Assembly (NCBI GenBank): GCA_030629475.1
Contig: DAOVOU010000142.1
Location: 1-6,192, forward strand
DNA: 6,192 bases
Direction of reading: 5' to 3'
Source of the DNA: Desulfobacterales bacterium
GTDB taxonomy: Bacteria > Desulfobacterota > Desulfobacteria > Desulfobacterales > C00003060
Under the pieces are notes generated by a model. That model was given only the letters and a program-made list of their open reading frames with translations. It was not told the origin of the DNA and made no database searches. Of this stretch, positions 1-5,300 are shown piece after piece (within the stretch, counting starts at the first letter, position 1; the number at the start of each line of letters is the position of its first letter). Both the position numbers and the translations under genes were made by a program.

Positions 1-274
1 CCAGTTGCACATGGAGCACCCTGTGGGTAATGTGGTCATTATCTACCAGATAAAAGACCTGGGTCTTGTCAATATAGCGTGTATAGGCCAACGAATGAAG
101 GATGCGATCAGAGTCCACTGCATAGTTCTGCCGATGACCAATATCGATACGTTCGTCTGGAAAACGGCGGATGGCATCCTTGCTATGAGCAGCCAGAGGC
201 AAAAGGAAACGCCCTTCGCGCTCGTTCAGGGATTCCTTTACTTTCTGCAAATCGAGTGAATCAGATCTCTCCAT
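1..274 (-). CDS. dGTPase-like HD-domain phosphohydrolase, N-terminal part (3' end outside window)
   Basis: Only the first 91 codons are present; the gene continues past the left edge. The reading starts MERSDSLDLQKVKES. Around residues 48-91 it has the conserved front of the dGTPase/HD family: an Arg and Tyr before D54, the stretch SDRILHSLAYTRY (residues 55-67), then DKTQVF (69-74), then DNDHITHRVLHVQL. In the family this corresponds to the DRDRIIHS, KTQVF and TRLTHSLEV blocks, and the His in VLHV would be the first metal ligand of the HD site. Known members hydrolyse dGTP or other dNTPs to the nucleoside and triphosphate; the substrate here cannot be told from a fragment. The ATG lies inside the end of the ATP-grasp gene (14-bp overlap), which suggests translational coupling; no strong Shine-Dalgarno is visible. 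The HD-family assignment is firm, the exact substrate is not. Confidence 0.8.
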   Translation of the reverse strand, partial: MERSDSLDLQKVKESLNEREGRFLLPLAAHSKDAIRRFPDERIDIGHRQNYAVDSDRILHSLAYTRYIDKTQVFYLVDNDHITHRVLHVQL

Positions 275-1040
275 TTTCAATCATTTCATCAATGAGCTTA
301 TGAAAATCGATTCCAGCCTGTTTGAACCCCTCGTGTCCATATTTCATGTTTGCCTCCAGGACCCAATATCGACCATTCGAAAAACAGATGTCCAGCCCCA
401 CGTCATCCAGCTGGCAAAGACGGGCCGTGTTTTGGGCAAGGGCCAGACCTTCCTCTGGAATGCTATCAAAACTGATGGTGGCACCTTGTGACACGTTCGT
501 GCGAAACTCACCTGGGCGAGCAATGCGCCAGTAGGCATGGATGATCCGGCCATGAATCAAGACAACGCGAAGGTCCCGGTCGATCTTAAGGTATTCCTGT
601 ATGTAGGCAGCGCGGCTCAATCTGTTGTATGCGGCAAGTTCAGACTCATTCCGGATCAGGTATATGCCTCTGCCGAGGGCTGAACCCCGTGGGATTTTGG
701 CCACAAAGGGAAATCGAAAGTGTTCCAATATTTTCGACTTTTGATAATCCCCATAAAAAACCCGGGTCCTGGGGTGAGGAACCTTAAGGAGGTTGAAAAG
801 GGCTGTCTGCTTGATCTTGTCCATCACATATTTGTACGTATGATAGTTAGGAAAAGTCCGTTTGCCAATGGTATCAAATATATCGGCGTAGAATGCCGTG
901 GGATAAAAAATAACATCGGACTTGCAAATCAGCTCTATTTGCCAATCCTCATAGTCGGACAGATTTGTCCGAACCCCCAGGGTTATTACGTTCTTGCAGC
1001 GTCGCAACCTGCTTTCAAGGGCTATTCTCTTTGTATTCAA
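261..1040 (-). CDS. RimK-like ATP-grasp protein (carboxylate-amine ligase family)
   Basis: A 259-residue protein with an ATP-grasp fold resembling RimK-type ligases, which use ATP to form an acyl-phosphate and join a carboxylate to an amine. An N-terminal region (about 1-75) ends in DKIKQTALFNLLKVPHPRTRV, the usual entry to the ATP-grasp domain. Then come PFVAKIPRGSALGRGI (111-126; K115 and the glycine-rich loop for ATP phosphates), the hinge IQEY (147-150), DRDLRVVLI (154-162), the W171-R172 and R180-N182 segment, D217, and the metal-binding pair E229/N231 in VLEANMKYG. All key ATP-grasp positions look intact, so it should be active. The substrate is unknown: ribosomal protein S6, glutathione-like peptides and others are all possible for this family. 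The start is TTG; no ATG, GTG or earlier TTG exists in frame after the upstream stop, and an AGAGG lies 6 nt before it. Its 3' end overlaps the HD phosphohydrolase gene. Confidence 0.85.
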   Translation of the reverse strand: MNTKRIALESRLRRCKNVITLGVRTNLSDYEDWQIELICKSDVIFYPTAFYADIFDTIGKRTFPNYHTYKYVMDKIKQTALFNLLKVPHPRTRVFYGDYQKSKILEHFRFPFVAKIPRGSALGRGIYLIRNESELAAYNRLSRAAYIQEYLKIDRDLRVVLIHGRIIHAYWRIARPGEFRTNVSQGATISFDSIPEEGLALAQNTARLCQLDDVGLDICFSNGRYWVLEANMKYGHEGFKQAGIDFHKLIDEMIENGEI

Positions 1041-1046
1041 AGGGAA

Positions 1047-1051
1047 CCTCT
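1047..1051 (-). promoter_or_regulatory. Ribosome binding site deciding the TTG start of the ATP-grasp gene
   Basis: The minus strand reads AGAGG followed by a 6-nt spacer and then TTG at 1040. As no other start codon lies between this and the preceding in-frame stop, this site supports the TTG start. Confidence 0.6.
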
Positions 1052-1074
1052 GGGTTAGACGTTCATCGTCCTCA

Positions 1075-1113
1075 ACTTTAGCTCACTTTAAGTACTTTAG
1101 CTCACTTCTTTTC
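1075..1113. repeat. Short-period array in the mrp/ATP-grasp spacer, with a 14-bp direct repeat
   Basis: On the plus strand ACTTTAGCTCACTT occurs exactly at 1075-1088 and again at 1094-1107. The core ACTTTA recurs at 1075, 1085 and 1094, and a truncated ACTT at 1104, so the period is 9-10 bp. The self-complementary AAGTACTT (1090-1097) sits at the centre. Unlike the other spacer arrays there is no switch to the complementary motif. It lies wholly between the mrp stop and the ATP-grasp start. Confidence 0.75.
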
Positions 1114-1118
1114 AGGAT

Positions 1119-1976
1119 TCACGATTTTTCAATGATCTTGTGCATGATCTCCTCAAATGCCTTGTGAAATAGCGAATCGCCCTTATTGCTCATGACCGGC
1201 CTGCCCTTGTCGCAGGCTCTGACCATGTCTTGATAGAAAGGGATCGTTCCCAAAAATGGTACGGACATCCGTTCTGCAGTGGCCTTGCCACCATCTTTCT
1301 TGAACAGGTCAACAGGTTCTCCGCAATGGGGGCATATAAAGGTACCCATGTTCTCTATGAGTCCTAATACTTCCATGTTCACCTGCTTGCAAAAATTGAT
1401 CGATTTGCGTACATCGGCAAGGGAAATCTCCTGGGGCGTGGTGACGATGATCACCTTGGCAGTTGGTATGGTCTGGGCCACGGTCAGGGGTTCATCCCCG
1501 GTTCCCGGAGGAGAGTCGATTATCAGATAGTCCAGGTTGTCCCATTTTACATCTGCGATAAACTGGCGGATCGCGCCGATCTTGGCCGGACCTCGCCAGA
1601 TTATCGCCTGGTTTTCATCCTGCAAGAGAGAGGCCATAGACACAACTTTTAGATTCTCTGAGAATGCCTTGGGTTGCGCGAACTTGCCATCCACCACATC
1701 CAGGAGTCCAGAAAGCCCCATGATGCTCCCAATGCTTGGCCCGTGGAAATCAACGTCCATGAGGCCCACTTTCAGGCCTCTCTTTGACAGGGCCACAGCA
1801 ATGTTGGCCGCGATGCTGCTCTTGCCCACACCTCCCTTGCCGCTCATGATCATCAGTTTGTTTTTGATCTTTTCCAGGGAGCTTTGAATCATAAGATCCT
1901 GTATATCATGGGCCATCTTTGCCGTGCCCCCGGAGCCACTGGTCTTAAGATCACACGTTTTTCCTGATTCAGCCAC
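1119..1976 (-). CDS. mrp: Mrp/NBP35-family P-loop ATPase, iron-sulfur cluster carrier
   Basis: A 285-residue cytoplasmic ATPase of the Mrp (ApbC/NBP35) family, which holds a labile Fe-S cluster at a dimer interface and passes it to apo-proteins. It has the deviant Walker A motif SGKGGVGKS (45-53) with the signature Lys K47, followed by DVDFHGPS (74-81), the Walker B-like DSPPGTGDE (154-162), and the CPHC motif (C215, C218) used by the family to bind the bridging cluster. The roughly 40-residue N-terminal extension has a single Cys (C8), so it lacks the four-Cys ferredoxin-like motif of eukaryotic NBP35; the N-terminal DUF59/MIP18 domain of some bacterial Mrp proteins is also absent. Length is normal for this short form. 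The start is GTG at 1976 with an AAAGGAG nine nt upstream. It is flanked by repeat-bearing spacers on both sides, so operon membership is uncertain. Confidence 0.93.
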   Translation of the reverse strand: MAESGKTCDLKTSGSGGTAKMAHDIQDLMIQSSLEKIKNKLMIMSGKGGVGKSSIAANIAVALSKRGLKVGLMDVDFHGPSIGSIMGLSGLLDVVDGKFAQPKAFSENLKVVSMASLLQDENQAIIWRGPAKIGAIRQFIADVKWDNLDYLIIDSPPGTGDEPLTVAQTIPTAKVIIVTTPQEISLADVRKSINFCKQVNMEVLGLIENMGTFICPHCGEPVDLFKKDGGKATAERMSVPFLGTIPFYQDMVRACDKGRPVMSNKGDSLFHKAFEEIMHKIIEKS

Positions 1977-1985
1977 TTCGACGCA

Positions 1986-1992
1986 CTCCTTT
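1986..1992 (-). promoter_or_regulatory. Ribosome binding site for the GTG start of mrp
   Basis: The minus strand reads AAAGGAG, nine nt before GTG at 1976. This is the strongest Shine-Dalgarno in the window and decides the non-ATG start. It lies immediately downstream of the 9-bp array, so a hairpin formed by the array would end a few bases from it. Confidence 0.75.
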
Positions 1993-1995
1993 AAT

Positions 1996-2076
1996 GGGTT
2001 TATTGTGTTTACACGGTTTCTTGTGTTTATTGGGTTTTAACCCAACAAACTCAACAAACCCAATAAACTCAACTTA
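1996..2076. repeat. 9-bp-period array with central strand switch (long imperfect inverted repeat)
   Basis: On the plus strand nine consecutive 9-bp units fill this stretch. The first four are G/T-rich (for example GGGTTTATT, GTGTTTATT). The central unit GGGTTTTAA is the turning point. The last four are A/C-rich (CCCAACAAA, CTCAACAAA, CCCAATAAA, CTCAACTTA), roughly the complement of the first half. Positions 2015-2036 and 2039-2060 pair at 19 of 22 positions across a tight T/A turn. It lies in the 170-bp spacer between the Mut7-C gene and mrp. Over 41 bp it is about 85% identical to the array at 5211-5300, including an exact GTTTACACGGTTT (2007-2019 and 5221-5233). Confidence 0.85.
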
Positions 2077-2083
2077 CATCTTG

Positions 2084-2104
2084 ATTCCGCATTCCGCATT
2101 GCGC
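2084..2104. repeat. Three tandem 7-bp units (ATTCCGC-type)
   Basis: ATTCCGC at 2084-2090 and 2091-2097, then ATTGCGC at 2098-2104 (one mismatch). It is next to the 9-bp array in the same spacer but has a different period and motif. The rest of the spacer up to the Mut7-C stop (2105-2146) shows nothing recognisable. Confidence 0.7.
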
Positions 2105-2146
2105 CTGTCGGCTTGAGAACATTACCGAAATCCGCAATCGCTTCTT

Positions 2147-2602
2147 TTACACTCCCAACAGCCGCCTTATCTCCCGGCGACTCCGTGCCAGGTGACTCCC
2201 TGGCCAGTAGATCCTTCCACAGGTCTTGCATTCGGAGAATCTATTGTGGCTGGTCCATATGTGCTCAGGTACTTTTCCAAGCACATCCTCGGGCTCGATA
2301 GGCTTGAGGAGCCCGTTGCAGACTGTGCAACGAGCAAAGAATCTATTCGGATCGGGTTTGAGACCAAGGAAGCGGATGAGGCACTGGAGCTGCACCTGAG
2401 GATCATTCGCCTCCACAAATATCAACCTGTCCGGTGCCATCTTTCCCACAAGCCGGGTATTGCGTGATAGAAGAATCCGGCCTTTGTCTGCCAATGCAAG
2501 AAATCTGTCGTTGGACAATGTGCGGGAGTAAACGGTATCGTAACCAAGAATACGAAGCCATTTGGCCAGCTTTCCGAGCATTCGATCAGCAGCAAACCTC
2601 AT
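2147..2602 (-). CDS. Mut7-C RNase domain protein (DUF82, PIN-like) with zinc ribbon
   Basis: A 151-residue protein matching the stand-alone Mut7-C (DUF82) family: a PIN-like nuclease fold followed by a Zn ribbon. The N-terminus has the family hallmark ADRMLGKLAKWLRILGYDT (5-23), with D6 as the expected first acidic residue. NDRFLALA (31-38) supplies D32, then RILLSRNTRL (42-51). Zinc-ribbon cysteines are C92/C95 (CTVC) and C125/C128 (CKTC). The family is predicted to cleave RNA, by resemblance to PIN nucleases and to the C-terminus of Mut-7; the target is unknown. Position 48 is Asn, where I recall Asp being common (TRD), so the active site may be altered. The start is the ATG at 2602, with no clear Shine-Dalgarno: its upstream region is the 8-bp array. 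The protein is cytoplasmic, with no signal peptide or membrane segment. Confidence 0.88.
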   Translation of the reverse strand: MRFAADRMLGKLAKWLRILGYDTVYSRTLSNDRFLALADKGRILLSRNTRLVGKMAPDRLIFVEANDPQVQLQCLIRFLGLKPDPNRFFARCTVCNGLLKPIEPEDVLGKVPEHIWTSHNRFSECKTCGRIYWPGSHLARSRREIRRLLGV

Positions 2603-2605
2603 GGT

Positions 2606-2685
2606 GTTAGACCGTTAAGTTGTTAAATGGTTGAGTCGTTGAGTCGTTTTCCACTCAACCAATCGACTATTCAACTACTCAACTA
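2606..2685. repeat. 8-bp-period array with central strand switch, overlapping the end of the LolB-like gene
   Basis: Ten 8-bp units on the plus strand. The first five are GTT-led and G/T-rich (including GTTGAGTC twice, at 2630-2637 and 2638-2645). The sixth, GTTTTCCA, is the turn. The last four are approximate complements (CTCAACCA, ATCGACTA, TTCAACTA, CTCAACTA). A perfect GGTTGAGT/ACTCAACC stem joins 2629-2636 with 2653-2660; GTTGAGT at 2638-2644 can pair instead with ACTCAAC at 2653-2659. The array includes the TAG stop (2675-2677) and the last codons of the lipoprotein gene, and it ends four bases before the Mut7-C ATG. Confidence 0.8.
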
Positions 2686-3478
2686 TCTCAGCACCAAGAA
2701 TCTCCAGGGTGTAAGCCCCGTCTGGGATCGAGATCTTTGTCTGGAACTTTTCCACCGTGAGTGACCAAAGCGACCCCTCTGTGTTTGAGATCGCGATTTT
2801 GTGTGGAAGACAAAGGGATTCCACCTCATGAAATTCACTGAATGCAGCCCTGTATTGTAGATTACCCCAACCGTCAAACACCTCAACTTGCTCAACAGCC
2901 TTTGCGTCGTCTTTCAGCCATATCTTTTCAATCAGACGTCCCCATTTTTTGTAAAGGCTTAGAAGCCATCCGCCCTCCGCTGTCGAGGCTCGAATCTTGG
3001 CATGGTGAAATGGGAGAATAGGGGGCTGACCTGCCAAGAGCCCAAAGAGGTCCTCGGCCCTCACAGGCACGGACACAAAACGTGAAAGATTGCTGACAGT
3101 GGCGTCCCCCTTGAAATAGCGATTATCTTGACGGGAATGGAGAAAGAAACTCGATCCATTGATTACAAAGGTCAGGGTGGGCTGCCCCCATGGTCCCAAT
3201 ATCTCCACTCGCAGGTTTTGTGGTTGAGACCCTATCCACACCATGCGAAGAGTTTTCGCGCCGGTCCCGCGAACTGCCCTGAATCTGCCGATTCCACTAA
3301 AGCTCTTGAGCTCATTCTTACACTCCTTGAGAGACTCTAAAATCCGGCTGACGTCCGGACCCGGTCCAGTCGGAAAGGCTTTGGGCCTTCGGACACATCC
3401 ATGAAGGCATAGAAGGCATAATGGAAAAACCAGGGCCGCAAGAATAAAGACCTTTGCAGAACGTTCAATTTTGTTCAA
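2675..3478 (-). CDS. LolB-like outer-membrane lipoprotein (LolA/LolB fold, DUF4292-like)
   Basis: A 267-residue predicted lipoprotein. The N-terminus has a basic start, a hydrophobic stretch (10-25) and the lipobox LHGC, with the lipidated Cys at C28. The residue after it is Val, not Asp, so it should be sorted to the outer membrane. The mature part looks like a LolA/LolB-type open beta-barrel: FSGIGRFRAVRG, then alternating strands such as LRVEILGPWGQPTLTFVING, and LFGLLAGQPPILPF, which recalls the LolB region before its central helix. LolB accepts lipoproteins from LolA and inserts them in the outer membrane; whether this protein does so is inference. Context helps: it lies 3 bp after a TPR gene, as lolB does in many Proteobacteria. 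The start is TTG with AGGA about 10 nt upstream; no in-frame ATG precedes the signal peptide core. Its last codons lie in an 8-bp repeat array. E. coli LolB is shorter (207 residues). Confidence 0.75.
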   Translation of the reverse strand: MNKIERSAKVFILAALVFPLCLLCLHGCVRRPKAFPTGPGPDVSRILESLKECKNELKSFSGIGRFRAVRGTGAKTLRMVWIGSQPQNLRVEILGPWGQPTLTFVINGSSFFLHSRQDNRYFKGDATVSNLSRFVSVPVRAEDLFGLLAGQPPILPFHHAKIRASTAEGGWLLSLYKKWGRLIEKIWLKDDAKAVEQVEVFDGWGNLQYRAAFSEFHEVESLCLPHKIAISNTEGSLWSLTVEKFQTKISIPDGAYTLEILGAEIVE

Positions 3479-3481
3479 GGT

Positions 3482-5197
3482 CTACGCATCCTGGTCCAGT
3501 TGTTTCTCAACGCATTGTATCTTCTCTTCAAGTGCCTTTGTATCTTCTCCTTTCTTTTCCAGGGATTTCTTGTAGTATTGTAAACCCTTCTTTGGATTGT
3601 TTGCCTTCATATAAGCATCGCCCAGGTGTTCCAGAATGGTGGCATCCTCGGGGGCCAAGCTGACCGCTTCCTCGAGGAACTTGATAGCCCTTTCATAAAG
3701 CCCTTTCTTGAAATAGACCCATCCTAAGCTGTCCACAATGTAGCCATCGTTTGGCTTCTGTTTCATGGCCCTTTTGATCAAGTCTTCAGCCTCATCAAGA
3801 TTTCTGCCAAGCTCCGCATACGTGTAGCCCAGATAGTTCAATGCCTCGGCGTGGGTTGGGTCTACATTAATGACAGCCTTCATTTCTTCTATGCAGCCCT
3901 TCTTGTCATCGGCCTTGTCATAAACCACACCGAGTCGAAAACGAAGTCTTACGCTGTCAGGTTCAAGCTCTAACCCCTTCTTGAGGGTTACCACCGCTTT
4001 ATCATATGATTCCATCTCTTCATACAGGGCACCCAGGAATAGATGGAGCTCAGGATCGTCTGGCTCCTTCTCAATTGCTTCATTCATCACACGGATTGCC
4101 TTTTCAGTCTCACCTTCTTCCTTGTACAGAAACCCGAGATGAACGACAGCGCTCCGATGATAGGATGACATTTCAGGAACCCTTTCAAAGGATGCGATTG
4201 CCTTGTCTGTCTTCTTAAGTCCTTCAAATGCCATCCCCAGAAAGTAATGGAGATCCGGGTTGTCTGGATCATCTCTCAAAAGTACCTGCAAGGTGTCCGA
4301 GGCCTCCTCGTATCTTTTCTCGTCCAGGTATATCAGGGCAATCTGTTTGATAACCCGCGGATCGGATTTGCTCCGAAGCTTTAGCTCTTCGAATATACCC
4401 TCGGCCTCATCGGATCGACCCATCTGTAAGTAGGAATGGCCAAGCCCAATGGCTGCTCTGAGGTTCTCTGGATTGCTGGCCAGAATCTTGTTGTAGGTCT
4501 GGATAACCTTTTCGTGTTTGCCAGTAGCTTCGTAAATACTGATAAGTTCAAAAAAGGCCCGCTCATACTTTGGCTTCAGTTCAATTGCTTTCAGTAACGC
4601 AGCCTCGGCCTTATCGTAATGCTTCATCACGGCATAAAGGGTTCCCAGGCAAAAATGCCCAGCAAATGATGCAGGATTGATCTGGATCAGGTCCTGATAG
4701 AGCTTCATCGCTTTGTCCGGTTGCTTGATCTTGGTATACTCCGAGCCTAACAGGAAATGGATATTCTCAGACTTCGGATCAAGTGCCAGGGCCTTCTTAT
4801 AGGCATCAATTGCCTCAGCATGCTGATTCAGGGCAGCATAAATGCCTCCCAAGATGATTAGCGAGGGAACATGTTCGGGATGCTTTTGGATAATATCCTG
4901 TGTAACTCCCGAGGCTGCCTTATAGTCGTTCTGATGAAGATAGAGCTTTACCAATTCATTCTTTAGAAAAATGGAATCTTCATCTCTCACCACCGCTTCT
5001 TTTAGTAACCTCACAGCCTCGTCAAGTTTCCCGCGTCTCCTCATCAGGCGTGACTCGGTGTAGTAATAGTAACCCCCAGTATCTTTGGGCTTGACTTCCG
5101 GAGATGCCACGTCAGCAGGTGGAATCCCTTGGGGTACAGCACAAGCAGCCAGATGGAATATCATGCCAACAGGTATAAGTATCTTAAACAATTTCAT
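3482..5197 (-). CDS. TPR-repeat lipoprotein (15 tetratricopeptide repeats)
   Basis: A 571-residue lipoprotein made almost wholly of TPRs. The N-terminus MKLFKILIPVGMIFHLAAC is a classic lipoprotein signal with lipobox LAAC (C19); Ala follows, favouring the outer membrane. From about residue 41 to 555 I count 15 back-to-back 34-residue TPRs. The last three (NYLGYTYAELGRNLDEAE..., DSLGWVYFKKGLYERAI..., EHLGDAYMK...) closely resemble the C-terminal TPRs of proteins encoded just before lolB in other Proteobacteria. TPRs form a superhelix for protein binding; the partner is unknown, but a periplasmic scaffold for envelope or lipoprotein assembly is a fair inference. The frame stays open upstream to a TTG at 5296 only because the spacer array has a period divisible by three. 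I chose ATG 5197 because it begins the signal peptide and GGAA lies nine nt before it. The stop is TAG, 3 bp before the LolB-like start. Confidence 0.9.
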   Translation of the reverse strand: MKLFKILIPVGMIFHLAACAVPQGIPPADVASPEVKPKDTGGYYYYTESRLMRRRGKLDEAVRLLKEAVVRDEDSIFLKNELVKLYLHQNDYKAASGVTQDIIQKHPEHVPSLIILGGIYAALNQHAEAIDAYKKALALDPKSENIHFLLGSEYTKIKQPDKAMKLYQDLIQINPASFAGHFCLGTLYAVMKHYDKAEAALLKAIELKPKYERAFFELISIYEATGKHEKVIQTYNKILASNPENLRAAIGLGHSYLQMGRSDEAEGIFEELKLRSKSDPRVIKQIALIYLDEKRYEEASDTLQVLLRDDPDNPDLHYFLGMAFEGLKKTDKAIASFERVPEMSSYHRSAVVHLGFLYKEEGETEKAIRVMNEAIEKEPDDPELHLFLGALYEEMESYDKAVVTLKKGLELEPDSVRLRFRLGVVYDKADDKKGCIEEMKAVINVDPTHAEALNYLGYTYAELGRNLDEAEDLIKRAMKQKPNDGYIVDSLGWVYFKKGLYERAIKFLEEAVSLAPEDATILEHLGDAYMKANNPKKGLQYYKKSLEKKGEDTKALEEKIQCVEKQLDQDA

Positions 5198-5206
5198 AAG
5201 TATCAT

Positions 5207-5210
5207 TTCC
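5207..5210 (-). promoter_or_regulatory. Ribosome binding site selecting ATG 5197 for the TPR lipoprotein
   Basis: GGAA on the minus strand ends nine nt before ATG 5197 and directly abuts the alternative ATG at 5206, which is too close to be served by it. This favours the start that gives an intact lipoprotein signal peptide. Confidence 0.5.
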
Positions 5211-5300
5211 GGTTTGTTGGGTTTACACGGTTTGTTGGGTTTATTGTGTTCTAAACTCAATAAACTCAACGAACTCAACAGACCCAACAAACTCAACCCA
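5211..5300. repeat. 9-bp-period array with central strand switch between rpoH and the TPR gene
   Basis: Ten 9-bp units without a break. On the plus strand four are G/T-rich (GGTTTGTTG twice, GGTTTACAC, GGTTTATTG), then comes the turning unit TGTTCTAAA, then five A/C-rich units (CTCAATAAA, CTCAACGAA, CTCAACAGA, CCCAACAAA, CTCAACCCA). The left half (5211-5250) and the right half (from 5254) are complementary at 30 of 40 positions, and five of the ten mismatches become G-U pairs in an RNA of the plus strand. The array covers the last two codons and the TGA stop of rpoH (5293-5295) and fills the rpoH/TPR spacer up to the TPR ribosome binding site. Confidence 0.88.

Noticed and set aside
5..259. 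Plus-strand open frames across the left end
   Set aside because: They are antisense to the clear dGTPase-like reading, whose conserved motifs fix the coding strand.
720..1058. 112-codon plus-strand open frame antisense to the ATP-grasp gene
   Set aside because: No recognisable domain, and it lies opposite a well-conserved coding sequence.
2037..2231. Open frame over the Mut7-C 3' end and the repeat spacer on the minus strand
   Set aside because: It overlaps the real Mut7-C frame, its end is repeat-encoded (LSLLGLLSLLG), and it matches no family.
2629..2660. Rho-independent terminator after the LolB-like gene
   Set aside because: The stem is real but only 7-8 bp, not GC-rich, and no U-run follows on the gene strand; it is explained as part of the 8-bp array.
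3476..3484. Stop-codon readthrough making a TPR-LolB fusion
   Set aside because: The downstream part begins with a complete lipoprotein signal peptide, which makes sense only as a separate N-terminus.
3482..5296. Longer TPR protein starting at TTG 5296, with a 33-residue leader encoded by the repeat array (MSLLGLL... then NKPNKPCKPNKP)
   Set aside because: The leader is a by-product of a repeat whose 9-bp period keeps the frame open. It would bury the lipoprotein signal peptide, and a Shine-Dalgarno fits ATG 5197.
5211..5300. CRISPR array
   Set aside because: Units are 9 bp, contiguous and degenerate, with no unique spacers and no cas genes in view.
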